Assembly: GCA_903848795.1 (NCBI GenBank)
Contig: CAINHC010000028.1
Coordinates: 1 to 33,535, forward strand
Source: an uncultured bacterium
Lineage (GTDB): Bacteria; Patescibacteriota; Minisyncoccia; Phycocordibacterales; CAIZLB01
DNA length: 33,535 nt
Reading direction: 5' to 3'
Made by a program: the position numbers and the translations under genes. Positions within the stretch are counted from its first letter, which is position 1, and the number at the start of each line of letters is the position of its first letter. Below the pieces are notes generated by a model. It was given only the letters and a program-made list of their open reading frames with translations. It was not told the origin of the DNA and did not search any database. Below, one piece after another: positions 6,295 to 15,071 of this stretch.

Positions 6295-9200
6295 CTATTT
6301 TTTCCCAACAAACTCCTCGTAATCATCAACTGCCAGACTCAATTCTTTTGGGTCAATTTTAATCATTCCTAATACATTAACTATTGTCTGCTTGTATTTT
6401 TTTGGATTATATTTTGCAGCAGCAATAATTCCAAGCAAAATATCTTTTGCAACTGCTCTATCGTACTGCCAAATATAATTTAATGGACCAATCAATCTAT
6501 CATTTTCTCTAAGCTTTCTTTCTGGATCCCTGCAGATTCTGTCTACAGTATCAGCCATAAATTTATTTTTATATTTTTTAATACACCATTCGATATATGA
6601 TTCTATGGTTTTATGCTCCGTCTCGCTGTAATCCCATCTGCTATAAAGCGCATAGCCAATAGACTTCATCGCACTTTTAACCTTTTCCTCAATTCTCTTA
6701 TCGGAAATAGCATCGGGAATAGTTTTATATCTAAGTGCATGACCAAGATAACCAGTTAATGAATGAGCCATATTATGAACCCAAAGTTTTCTCATGTGAA
6801 TTGCCACAAAATTATTCTCAAATTTTATTTTATCACTCAGCTCAGGAAAGCCAACTCCTTTTCTTTTCTTCCACTTAGTTTCATCAACATAAAGAGGTGG
6901 AATATATTCCTCAACCTTTATTGGATCACTACTATCAACCTTAATTTCTGAAATAATTGCTTCATTAATTGAAGGTACCAACCCAACAAATTCGTCAAAA
7001 TAACTCTTAATATCTGGGTTATCAATTTTTCTATATATTTCATATCTTAATGATTCAAGTGTTTTATCATATACTTGGAAATTTTCATCGAAGACAAAAT
7101 TTATAGCATCCTGAATATCATAGGCGTATCTTCTCAAAACAATAAATAAAATAGTATCGATCAGCTGACTAATATTACTGAGTCTTACTGCAACAAAAAC
7201 AGTATCAACATTCAGCGCTGTTGTTGATATTTTATCTATATCCAGACTTGATATTATGCCTTTAATTGGAATAACAATTCTACTACCCTTACCAGAAGAC
7301 AAGATCACATCTTTTTTGTCTTGAAAAAATAATATCTTGTTATTATCACTTTCTACAAAAATCATTGACCTCTTGGAAGCTGATAATATCTGCCCAAGAT
7401 ATGCCAAACCAATTGCGCCCATACCAAAAATCATTACATCTTGTTTCTTTTTTTGAATTCTATTTGAATAAACACTCAATTCAGAATTAATTATTTTTGC
7501 TAATTTTTCATTTGTATATTCTTCTGGAAGCTCCCCGTTATTGATGTTTTTTATATCTTTTATTAATAAATTTACAAAATGTCTATTAGCGTCATTCATC
7601 TCCCATTCTTTGTTTATATTTATTTTTAAAGCAGATACATCAAAATTATTTACAGCTGACAAATATTTCTGATAACTACTGTCCATTCTGGCTATTGCCC
7701 CACCCCTATGACCCAAAGTAGCAAACTGATAGTGGGTAGTTTTGATGAGCCAAGCAAGTAAGACAGAAATCGCATCACCGATTGCGAGATTTAGAAATGA
7801 TGAGAATAGCTTTTGGTCAGGAATAGGAACAAGCTTTTCATCGTCCATTTCTGAATCAGCAATTATATAATAAGGAAATACCTCTTTAGCAAGAGTGGAA
7901 TTCTCATTTCCAGTAATCAAAGCAATGTCTATACCCTTACTTTTTGCTAAATCGCAAATATATTTTAGATGACTTGTCTCTCCACTAAATGAAATAATTA
8001 TAAGCAAATCACCTTCTACAATATGAGCAAAATCACCATGCGGAAGTTGAGCCGGATTAACTGCTGTTGCGTCTATTCCAATGCTTGTTAATGTGGCAGC
8101 CATTTTTTCAGCCACTCTGAGCGATGAACCTGAACCGGTAATGAACACAGTTCTTTTGTTGTAGTACGAAATAAGAATCTTTTTTAATATAGGTATAACC
8201 TGCCCATGAAAAGATTCCTTATTTAGATTACTAATATTTTTTGATAATCTTTTGAAAATATCGCCGGCCTTAACATTGATAGAAAAATTGGAATCAATAG
8301 AAGCCCCCTCAAACTTTATCTTTTTATCGTAAATAAGATTTGGATGATCTAAATAAAATTGATCCTTATTGTAATCAAAATAATGACATACCAATACACC
8401 AATAGCCGTTCCAACAGCAAGTGCCGCTGTGGTAGTTGTTGTTGGAGCTTCAGGTAGACGAACAATTTCATCGGTAACATCCTTTACCTTACTACAAATT
8501 AAATAGTCACAACCAAGCGCAAGTCTTGAATTTAAGTCTCCAGTTATGGCAACAGAACAGCATCCCTTTCTTCTAATATAATCAATCAAATTAAGTAGCT
8601 CCCAGGACTTACCACTATTTGAAAGCATAAAAATTAAATCCCCTTCTTTCAAATTTGTTAAGTTCTCAGAGTTTGCCCCAGTGAGCTCGAGGCACGCACT
8701 ATGTATACCCAAATTTCTATATCTTTCAGAAAGATTATAGGCAATGGAATGAGACTTTCCTATTCCTACAAAAAACACACTACCTCCAATTTTTTTTGTT
8801 CTAACTACTTTTGACACCACCTCTCCATAGTGACTTTTTTTAATATTATCAACCAATGTTCCACTAATCTCATCGGAATATGTTTCTAGAATCTTTTTTA
8901 GATTATCGATTATCTCCTCCTTGTTTGAATCTACAGCCTGCTCTGCTTTTGAAGATACAACTTCTTTTTCTAAAATTTTATTTATAATTATTGTATCGAG
9001 TGGAGAATTTATATTTTTTACATCTCTTAAAAATGACATTAGAGAGTCCTCTGGAATATTTGCCAAACCAGTATACGGAATGAATGCCAGTGATTTGTTA
9101 TTCTGCACATTATTATACTCAACAAAATGCATGTACTTTCTAAAAAATTTTCCTGAAATCAAATCTCCGTATTTATAATCAATATCGGAAGGTAATCTAA

Positions 9201-10362
9201 GGAGCTTGGCATATCTTGAAAATCCCTCTAGGCTATAATCTATTTTTTCCCAATCATCAATAGCTCTTATTTTATATGCATCACGAAAGTTACCAATTTC
9301 ATAGCTTCCATCCTTATTTATTATAGCGTGACCAGACCCTAAACCAGTACCGATACCTAAATACATAACATTTGTTTGTTCCTCCTCACACATTTTTTTC
9401 CACAAAACTGGATTATTTATTTTTATCTCCATCAAGGCTCCGTTAAACTGAGCAATACCATCGTTACAAACATACACATCCATACCATGTCCCACATTTT
9501 TCAAAATATTTTGGCAAATAGATGATGGATTACAATTTAAAAAAACACCTTCCGAAGTTCCAAGATCGTCACCTCCATCTTCAACAATTCCTTTTGGTTT
9601 AGTAATACGACCAGGTTGCCCGATAGACAGCATTGGTAATATACAATATACACCATTTTCAAAATTATCTAATATCGGTCTGATGTATAATACTAATTGT
9701 TGATAAAACTCCTCCGGCGTATCACACTTTCTTGTGGGGAAAGAATAGTTTTGTAATATTTTATTATTAGGCTGACCGTCTTGACCTAGGCATGTCAATA
9801 TAAAACTAATTTTTGTTCCACCAATATCAACCATCGCCAAAATTGGTATTTTATTTTCTTTATAAATCTCTTTTGATTCATTATATATTTTTTCCTTAGC
9901 CCCCTTAGTGAAAGCATGAAATGTACCAAGCGCTCCCGCTATAGCAGAATTTAAATCTGTGCTAAGTATTTCTGGTACACCCAAATTACCTTTTGCAAGT
10001 TTTTTGATTTGATTCTGCGCCAAGATAGGTAACAAAACTTTTGTGTACCCATTTGTTCCTATCGATCCTCCTAATATAAAATATTTTGTTTTTTTATGCT
10101 GTTTTATGTCCTTGTCTGAACATCCTTCTATTTTAAAATTTCCTTTATGTATTCTCCAAATTAGATTTCCAAGACCCACACCAACAATTTCTACAAGTTT
10201 TTTGGCGGTTTTCTTCGACTCAAATACGCAATCCCTGTTAGTGGCTATTCCGCCCCCTCTGTCATTAACAACTTCCTTAGAATTTGTATTGACTTTCATA
10301 TTTAGTAATTTAGCATGAAAGTACTTTTTTTGCCATGTTTTATCAGTCATGCTTATTTCCAT
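6295..10362 (-). CDS. ROK kinase / SIS / SIS / mannitol-1-phosphate-dehydrogenase-like fusion, 1355 aa
   Basis: A polyprotein of sugar-phosphate enzyme folds; I know no named family with this layout. Residues about 50-150 look like the C-terminal lobe of a ROK kinase (YFILGGSIG, STDLNSAIAGALG). Residues about 173-390 look like a ROK N-terminal lobe: DIGGTK at 179-184, the catalytic-type CNDG near 299-302 and GIGTGLGSG near 336-344. The order is thus inverted relative to normal ROK proteins. Residues about 500-690 and 720-905 are two SIS domains of the KpsF/GutQ arabinose-5-phosphate isomerase type (GIGKSHS; SNSGKS; PHGDFAHIVEGD; SFSGET; HRGG). Residues about 973-1310 resemble mannitol-1-phosphate 5-dehydrogenase, with a GMGAIG dinucleotide motif and the catalytic pattern K1192-x4-N1197-x2-H1200. 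No membrane segments. The substrate is not deducible. Base use is AT-rich like the background. ATG at 10362 is the first in frame; MTDKTW four codons on is an alternative. Confidence 0.88.
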   Translation of the reverse strand: MEISMTDKTWQKKYFHAKLLNMKVNTNSKEVVNDRGGGIATNRDCVFESKKTAKKLVEIVGVGLGNLIWRIHKGNFKIEGCSDKDIKQHKKTKYFILGGSIGTNGYTKVLLPILAQNQIKKLAKGNLGVPEILSTDLNSAIAGALGTFHAFTKGAKEKIYNESKEIYKENKIPILAMVDIGGTKISFILTCLGQDGQPNNKILQNYSFPTRKCDTPEEFYQQLVLYIRPILDNFENGVYCILPMLSIGQPGRITKPKGIVEDGGDDLGTSEGVFLNCNPSSICQNILKNVGHGMDVYVCNDGIAQFNGALMEIKINNPVLWKKMCEEEQTNVMYLGIGTGLGSGHAIINKDGSYEIGNFRDAYKIRAIDDWEKIDYSLEGFSRYAKLLRLPSDIDYKYGDLISGKFFRKYMHFVEYNNVQNNKSLAFIPYTGLANIPEDSLMSFLRDVKNINSPLDTIIINKILEKEVVSSKAEQAVDSNKEEIIDNLKKILETYSDEISGTLVDNIKKSHYGEVVSKVVRTKKIGGSVFFVGIGKSHSIAYNLSERYRNLGIHSACLELTGANSENLTNLKEGDLIFMLSNSGKSWELLNLIDYIRRKGCCSVAITGDLNSRLALGCDYLICSKVKDVTDEIVRLPEAPTTTTTAALAVGTAIGVLVCHYFDYNKDQFYLDHPNLIYDKKIKFEGASIDSNFSINVKAGDIFKRLSKNISNLNKESFHGQVIPILKKILISYYNKRTVFITGSGSSLRVAEKMAATLTSIGIDATAVNPAQLPHGDFAHIVEGDLLIIISFSGETSHLKYICDLAKSKGIDIALITGNENSTLAKEVFPYYIIADSEMDDEKLVPIPDQKLFSSFLNLAIGDAISVLLAWLIKTTHYQFATLGHRGGAIARMDSSYQKYLSAVNNFDVSALKININKEWEMNDANRHFVNLLIKDIKNINNGELPEEYTNEKLAKIINSELSVYSNRIQKKKQDVMIFGMGAIGLAYLGQILSASKRSMIFVESDNNKILFFQDKKDVILSSGKGSRIVIPIKGIISSLDIDKISTTALNVDTVFVAVRLSNISQLIDTILFIVLRRYAYDIQDAINFVFDENFQVYDKTLESLRYEIYRKIDNPDIKSYFDEFVGLVPSINEAIISEIKVDSSDPIKVEEYIPPLYVDETKWKKRKGVGFPELSDKIKFENNFVAIHMRKLWVHNMAHSLTGYLGHALRYKTIPDAISDKRIEEKVKSAMKSIGYALYSRWDYSETEHKTIESYIEWCIKKYKNKFMADTVDRICRDPERKLRENDRLIGPLNYIWQYDRAVAKDILLGIIAAAKYNPKKYKQTIVNVLGMIKIDPKELSLAVDDYEEFVGKK

Positions 10363-10391
10363 GCTTTAATACCTAAAGAACTCACCCTTAT

Positions 10392-10420
10392 TTGACATCC
10401 CAATCTCAATATGTTACAAA
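10392..10420 (+). promoter_or_regulatory. Promoter of the 170-aa unknown gene
   Basis: TTGACA (10392-10397), 17 bases, TACAAA (10415-10420) preceded by TG for an extended -10. Predicted start near 10427, which excludes the track's ATG at 10411 and gives a leader of about 98 nt. Confidence 0.65.
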
Positions 10421-10524
10421 AAATACAGACATCGGTACATTTCAATTTGGGAATATCACTTCATTACAATGCCGATATATTTTCCTGCTTCAACATCAAC
10501 CCCAACCCACAAACAACAAACATC

Positions 10525-11037
10525 ATGAAAGTAGAAACAAATGCTAATTGTCTAAAGCCAAGGGGCTACAGACGAAGCGACAATATTGTTCCCCCGGTCC
10601 TCACTAAACTAGGTAACAATGAAATAGTTAGAGCAACTATTACCAGATCGGATTTGATTAATCTGTGGTCTAGAAGATCTGAGGCTGACGGGAAAGCATT
10701 CGTGGCAAAAAGAATGCTTGCTGAATTAGAACATGCAGAGGATATTTGTAAAAAGTGGAATATCATTGACACTAGGCTAGTCACTGTCATTCAAAGGCAA
10801 AATACAATAAGACGTAAAATGTACGAGCCGGCAATTGAGGAGCGTAGGAGATTGGATGGTATCTTTTGGAAGAGCATAAAAAAGGCACTTCCAGAACTTA
10901 GTCATCTCCGTTTGTATATTCGCATAGGACAATCCGGAGAATTCCATCTGGTCACAAAGATCGGATTCTGGTCTTCCTTAAAAATCAAGCTTGGGTTTGT
11001 GCACAACACAGCAACAAATGACCCCAAACTTGTATAA
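10525..11037 (+). CDS. Hypothetical protein, 170 aa
   Basis: I do not recognise this protein. The track begins it at 10411, but the promoter boxes overlap that ATG, so I place the start at the ATG at 10525 (MKVETNANC). That ATG follows a C/A-rich, G-poor leader with CAA repeats, like the leaders of the two exported-protein genes at 16.8 and 18.9 kb. The product is soluble and strongly basic. The middle is helical and Arg/Glu-rich (about residues 45-125, for example RMLAELEHAEDICKKW and EPAIEERRRLDGIFWK), possibly a coiled coil. A hydrophobic, aromatic segment (LHLYIRIG-like, then WSSLKIKLGF) follows near the C-terminus. No signal peptide. It is divergent from the polyprotein gene and ends at a hairpin. 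Confidence 0.7.
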   Translation: MKVETNANCLKPRGYRRSDNIVPPVLTKLGNNEIVRATITRSDLINLWSRRSEADGKAFVAKRMLAELEHAEDICKKWNIIDTRLVTVIQRQNTIRRKMYEPAIEERRRLDGIFWKSIKKALPELSHLRLYIRIGQSGEFHLVTKIGFWSSLKIKLGFVHNTATNDPKLV

Positions 11038-11060
11038 CCATTCATTTTTCAACCAAAACC

Positions 11061-11087
11061 GTGCCCGGCCATCTTATGTCCGGGCAC
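11061..11087 (+). terminator. Hairpin terminator after the 170-aa gene
   Basis: GTGCCCGG and CCGGGCAC form a perfect 8-bp stem with an 11-base loop. The following ATCTACTTT is only weakly T-rich. Confidence 0.65.
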
Positions 11088-11181
11088 ATCTACTTTAATC
11101 ATTTTATTATTTGAATCTTTTGTTTTGCGGTTTTTTCAGTGATTTCTTTTTTGTCCAATACCCTATACTAATCGCCTAAAA

Positions 11182-11198
11182 TATAGTTAAATAGGAGT
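11182..11198 (+). promoter_or_regulatory. -10 box and short leader of tsaD
   Basis: TATAGT (11182-11187) ends 11 bases before the tsaD ATG, predicting a leader of about 5 nt. AGGAG lies only one base before the ATG, too close to act as a normal Shine-Dalgarno. A second -10-like TATACT is at 11164-11169. Confidence 0.4.
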
Positions 11199-12638
11199 AT
11201 GAAAATACTGTCAATCGAGACAAGTTGTGATGAGACCGCCATCTCAATAATAGAGGCTGAGATAAAGACTGAATTCAAAGCTGAGAGTTGTAAGCCTCGG
11301 CCGTTTTTCAAGGTCCTTGGAAATGCCTTATATTCTCAAGCTGAAACCCATGCGGATTTTGGTGGTGTATTCCCTACCCTTGCAAAGCGTGAACACATAG
11401 TAAATTTTACGCCCATTTTGATATCTGCACTTAAAGATGCTGGGATGCTTAAAGAAAAACTGAGAACAGTGAATATTGAAGAAACAAATACCGCCGGAGC
11501 AAATACTGCGGAGGCAGTAGAAGCAATTGAGCCGGAAAAAGAATCACCGAAAAAATTTCTTGAAAATGCTCTATCGTTCTTAAGTGAAAGAGAACAAGAT
11601 ATGCACGATCAACTCCTAGATTTTTTATTGAAATATGAGACTCCAAAAATTGATGCTATTGCAGTGACGGTTGGTCCTGGTCTCGAGCCGGCTCTTTGGG
11701 TTGGGATCAATGGCGCAAAAGGATTAGCATATATTTGGCAAATTCCAATCATTCCCACAAATCACATGGAGGGGCACATAATGTCGGTTTTAATTGACGA
11801 TGAAAAACCAGTAAGCCCAGTCGGCCCGGCCAGCCAAAATGACAATGTAATTGTTGAAACAAAAGATGAGATTCACTTCCCTGCTGTTGCACTTTTAATT
11901 TCCGGTGGACACACAGAATTAGTACAAGTTAATTCTTGGGGCGATTATAAATTACTAGGGCAAACTAGGGACGATGCTGTTGGCGAGGCATTTGATAAAG
12001 TTGCAAGAATTATTGGATTAAAATATCCGGGTGGACCAAAGATTTCTGCACTTGCAAAACGCTTCCGCGAGGGGGAATTTGATGCGGAACATTCAACAGC
12101 AAGTATTGCTTGGGATTTTCCTCGTCCCATGATTACAAAAAAGGATTGTGATTTTTCTTTCTCTGGTATTAAGACCTCTGTTCTTTATGCGGTGAGAGAT
12201 AATTCAAAAAAAGATGCGGATGGCAAGCAAATAGAACTATCTGAAGCTGACAAAGCATCACTTTGTGCAGAATTTGAGCAGGCAGTGACAGACGTTCTGA
12301 TTTCAAAAACAAGACGAGCTCTTGAAGAAAGCGAAGCAAAAACTTTGATAATCGGAGGTGGAGTTTCTGCAAACACATTTATAAAAGAATCTTTTGTAAA
12401 AATGATTGCCGATGAATTTACATTTGAAAATCCCACAGGCGACGCAATCCAAAACCAAAGCGTCACACTTCTCGTCCCACAAAAACATCTCTCAACTGAC
12501 AATTCTCTCATGATTGGAATAGCAGGCTTTTTACGATATTCAAGCGGACACTTCATCGCCAAAATTGATAAAAAACATTTGGAATGGAATCAGGAAGAAT
12601 CTCCGGAACTCAGAGCGAATGGGAACCTAGGTTTATAA
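11199..12638 (+). CDS. tsaD: tRNA N6-adenosine threonylcarbamoyltransferase TsaD
   Basis: Catalytic subunit that transfers the threonylcarbamoyl group from TC-AMP to A37 of ANN-decoding tRNAs, working with TsaB, TsaE and TsaC elsewhere. Family signatures run in order. They are ETSCDETA at residues 7-14, the metal-binding NHMEGH (H189, H193), LLISGGHTEL near 232-241, GEAFDKVARIIGL near 262-274, FSFSGIKTS near 319-326, GGGVSAN near 386-392 and STDNSLMIGIAG near 432-443 with the metal ligand Asp. At 479 aa it is about 130-140 residues longer than most bacterial TsaD. The extra sequence sits mainly at about 83-148 (Glu/Ala-rich) and 200-225, outside the catalytic motifs. valS follows after 42 bases on the same strand. 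Confidence 0.95.
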   Translation: MKILSIETSCDETAISIIEAEIKTEFKAESCKPRPFFKVLGNALYSQAETHADFGGVFPTLAKREHIVNFTPILISALKDAGMLKEKLRTVNIEETNTAGANTAEAVEAIEPEKESPKKFLENALSFLSEREQDMHDQLLDFLLKYETPKIDAIAVTVGPGLEPALWVGINGAKGLAYIWQIPIIPTNHMEGHIMSVLIDDEKPVSPVGPASQNDNVIVETKDEIHFPAVALLISGGHTELVQVNSWGDYKLLGQTRDDAVGEAFDKVARIIGLKYPGGPKISALAKRFREGEFDAEHSTASIAWDFPRPMITKKDCDFSFSGIKTSVLYAVRDNSKKDADGKQIELSEADKASLCAEFEQAVTDVLISKTRRALEESEAKTLIIGGGVSANTFIKESFVKMIADEFTFENPTGDAIQNQSVTLLVPQKHLSTDNSLMIGIAGFLRYSSGHFIAKIDKKHLEWNQEESPELRANGNLGL

Positions 12639-12650
12639 TCCCCCATTTTA

Positions 12651-12662
12651 TGCTAATATAAT
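12651..12662 (+). promoter_or_regulatory. Possible valS promoter (-10 region)
   Basis: TGCTAATATAAT contains both a TGn-TAATAT extended -10 and an overlapping TATAAT (12657-12662), giving a leader of about 12 nt to the ATG at 12681. It sits in the 42-base tsaD-valS gap. Confidence 0.4.
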
Positions 12663-12680
12663 TACATAAATAATATAAAT

Positions 12681-15071
12681 ATGAACGAAGACACAAACCA
12701 AGTGCCAAACACAGGCGCAAATCAGGAAGATAACAAAAACACAGAAACAAAGAAGGACTTTGCAACACCAAACATCCCCGCACAACTTCTAAAGCCATAC
12801 GACCCAACAGAGGTGGAGCCTCGCGTTCAAAAACAAGAGCGTGAAAGTGGATTTTATAATCCTGATGTTTGTATAAAAGAAGGTATAACAAAAGCCGATG
12901 CTCCTGTTTATAGTATTATTCTTCCCCCTCCAAATGTTACTGGAACACTTCACATGGGACATGCTCTTGGTTTTACCACTCAAGATATTATCATAAGGTA
13001 CAAGCGCATGAAGGGTTTCAGAACTCTTTGGATTCCAGGAACAGATCACGCCGCTATTGCAACGCAGTCTATGGTTGAGAAAAATATTCAAAAGACGGAA
13101 GGAAAATCTCGTCATGATTTGGGTCGCGAGGAACTTCTAAAAAGAGTTGGTGTTTTTGCACAACAAAGTAGAGATACAATAGTAAGTCAGCTTCAAACTC
13201 TTGGTGCATCAATTGATTGGTCGAGAGAGGCTTTCACTTTGGATGAAGAAAGAAATTTTGCAGTGAGAACTGTTTTCAAAAAAATGTACGATGATGGTCT
13301 GATATACAAAAAAAATAGAGTTATCAATTGGGACCCTAAAGGTCAAACAACAATTTCTGATGATGAACTAGTTTATGAGGATAGAAAAGCAAAATTTTAT
13401 ACTTTCAAATATAACAAGGACTTCCCTATCGCAATTTCAACAACTCGTCCTGAAACAAAACTTGGCGATGTTGCTGTTGCTGTAAACCCTGAGGACGCAC
13501 GTTATAAAGAATTTATAGGAAAAGAATTTTCTTTAGATTTTTGTGGTGCTCCAATAACAATTAAAATTGTAGGAGACCATGAGGCGCTGATGGATTTTGG
13601 AACTGGTGCTGTTGGAATTACTCCAGCGCACAGTATGACTGACTATCAAATTGCACAGCGTCATAATTTGCCAATGATTCAAGTGATTGATGAAAAAGCT
13701 CGCATGATGGTTGGCGGGCCAGAGATAATTGGTAAAAAAGTTGTGGAGGCGCGTGAGATTGTTGTTGAATGGCTAAAAGCAAATGATTTGCTAATTAGTG
13801 AAGAGGAAATTGATCAAAGAATCTCTACCGCAGAGAGAACGGGTGGAATTATTGAGCCCCTTCCAAAACTACAATGGTTTGTTGCGGTTAATAAGCCATT
13901 CAAGCTGGCGCATTCTGGTATCAAGGGAATTGAAGCGGGTGCCGAGGTTACTCTAAAAGAAATTATGCAAAAAGCAGTTTCTGGTGGCCAAATTGAAATG
14001 TTGCCTGATCACTTTCTTAAGACATATTTTAATTGGATAGATAATTTGAACGATTGGTGCATCTCTCGCCAAATCTGGTACGGCCACAGAATCCCCGTTT
14101 GGTATAAAGGCGCTGAAGTTTATTGTGGAATAGAAGCGCCAACGGACACGGACTCGGTAGGAGCGGATGACGAGGCTGGCGAAAGCACAGACAAATGGAT
14201 TCAAGATGAAGACACATTGGATACTTGGTTCTCATCAGGCCTTTGGAGTTTCTCAACAATGGGCTGGCCAACAAAAGCAAGTGACCCACAAAGTGATTTT
14301 GCAATATATCACCCGACGGACCTGCTTGTTACCGGTCATGACATAATTTTCTTTTGGGTAGCACGTATGATTCTTATGACTGGTTATGCACTAGGGACTA
14401 TCCCCTTCCACAAAGTTCTACTTACTGGAATGGTTCGTGACATGAAAGGAAGAAAGTTCTCAAAGACACTAGGGAATGGAATTGATCCAATTGAGATTGC
14501 TCACAAATTTGGAATGGACGCTGGAAGAATGTCTCTAATATTTGGAACAGCACCGGGCACTGATAGTAAGATTGATGAAAACAAAATTAAAGGCTACAAA
14601 CACTTCGCAAATAAAATTTGGAATGTAACAAGATTTATTTTAACAGCAACGGAAGGCTTATACGAAACTGCACACTCCGGCGTGGGTGAAGATGGCACAA
14701 AAATTAATTTTACCGATGCCGATTTGGCGCTAATTGAAAAGAGAAATGAAGTTTTCAAATCAATATCCACAAATATCGACAACTTAAAGATTCACATTGC
14801 TGCAGAAGACCTGTATAATTATACATGGAAGGAGTTTGCAGATATTATTCTTGAAGATAGTAAAGAAATTTTTGCCGATGTAGATAATCTTGAGGGCGGA
14901 GCAATTGCGAAAAAGAAATCTCGCGCAAAGTTTTTATTAGAAACACTCGGATTAATCATTAAGACATTGCATCCATTTATGCCACATGTCACTCAAGAAA
15001 TTTGGTCACTTCTTCCCGCAGAACTTAAAACTCGAGAATTATTAATGACCGAAAAATGGCCAACCTTTTAA
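12681..15071 (+). CDS. valS: Valyl-tRNA synthetase
   Basis: Class I synthetase that charges tRNA-Val with valine using ATP. The HIGH-type motif is HMGH at residues 91-94, within PPPNVTGTLHMGH, a ValS hallmark. The editing (CP1) domain shows STTRPETKLGDVAVAVNP. The DTWFSSGLW motif and the KMSKS-type loop KFSKT at 592-596 follow. The N-terminus has about 25 disordered residues before the catalytic core. At 796 aa it is shorter than most ValS, and the usual C-terminal coiled-coil tRNA-binding arm is missing: it ends soon after the anticodon-binding helical domain (HPFMPHVTQEIW). The last 16 bases overlap the start of the PrsW-like gene, suggesting translational coupling. A tRNA-Val(GAC) lies at 3.2 kb. 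Confidence 0.96.
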   Translation: MNEDTNQVPNTGANQEDNKNTETKKDFATPNIPAQLLKPYDPTEVEPRVQKQERESGFYNPDVCIKEGITKADAPVYSIILPPPNVTGTLHMGHALGFTTQDIIIRYKRMKGFRTLWIPGTDHAAIATQSMVEKNIQKTEGKSRHDLGREELLKRVGVFAQQSRDTIVSQLQTLGASIDWSREAFTLDEERNFAVRTVFKKMYDDGLIYKKNRVINWDPKGQTTISDDELVYEDRKAKFYTFKYNKDFPIAISTTRPETKLGDVAVAVNPEDARYKEFIGKEFSLDFCGAPITIKIVGDHEALMDFGTGAVGITPAHSMTDYQIAQRHNLPMIQVIDEKARMMVGGPEIIGKKVVEAREIVVEWLKANDLLISEEEIDQRISTAERTGGIIEPLPKLQWFVAVNKPFKLAHSGIKGIEAGAEVTLKEIMQKAVSGGQIEMLPDHFLKTYFNWIDNLNDWCISRQIWYGHRIPVWYKGAEVYCGIEAPTDTDSVGADDEAGESTDKWIQDEDTLDTWFSSGLWSFSTMGWPTKASDPQSDFAIYHPTDLLVTGHDIIFFWVARMILMTGYALGTIPFHKVLLTGMVRDMKGRKFSKTLGNGIDPIEIAHKFGMDAGRMSLIFGTAPGTDSKIDENKIKGYKHFANKIWNVTRFILTATEGLYETAHSGVGEDGTKINFTDADLALIEKRNEVFKSISTNIDNLKIHIAAEDLYNYTWKEFADIILEDSKEIFADVDNLEGGAIAKKKSRAKFLLETLGLIIKTLHPFMPHVTQEIWSLLPAELKTRELLMTEKWPTF

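Noticed and set aside
6081-10362. Genomic island integrated at tRNA-Ser/tRNA-Glu
   Set aside because: No integrase, no repeated tRNA 3' end, and base use of the polyprotein gene matches the AT-rich background.
10411-10524. N-terminal 38 residues of the track ORF at 10411
   Set aside because: The TTGACA-17-TACAAA promoter overlaps this start, so the predicted transcript begins after it; the segment reads like a C/A-rich leader.
12169-12562. Several minus-strand ORFs over tsaD
   Set aside because: All antisense to clearly conserved TsaD motifs.
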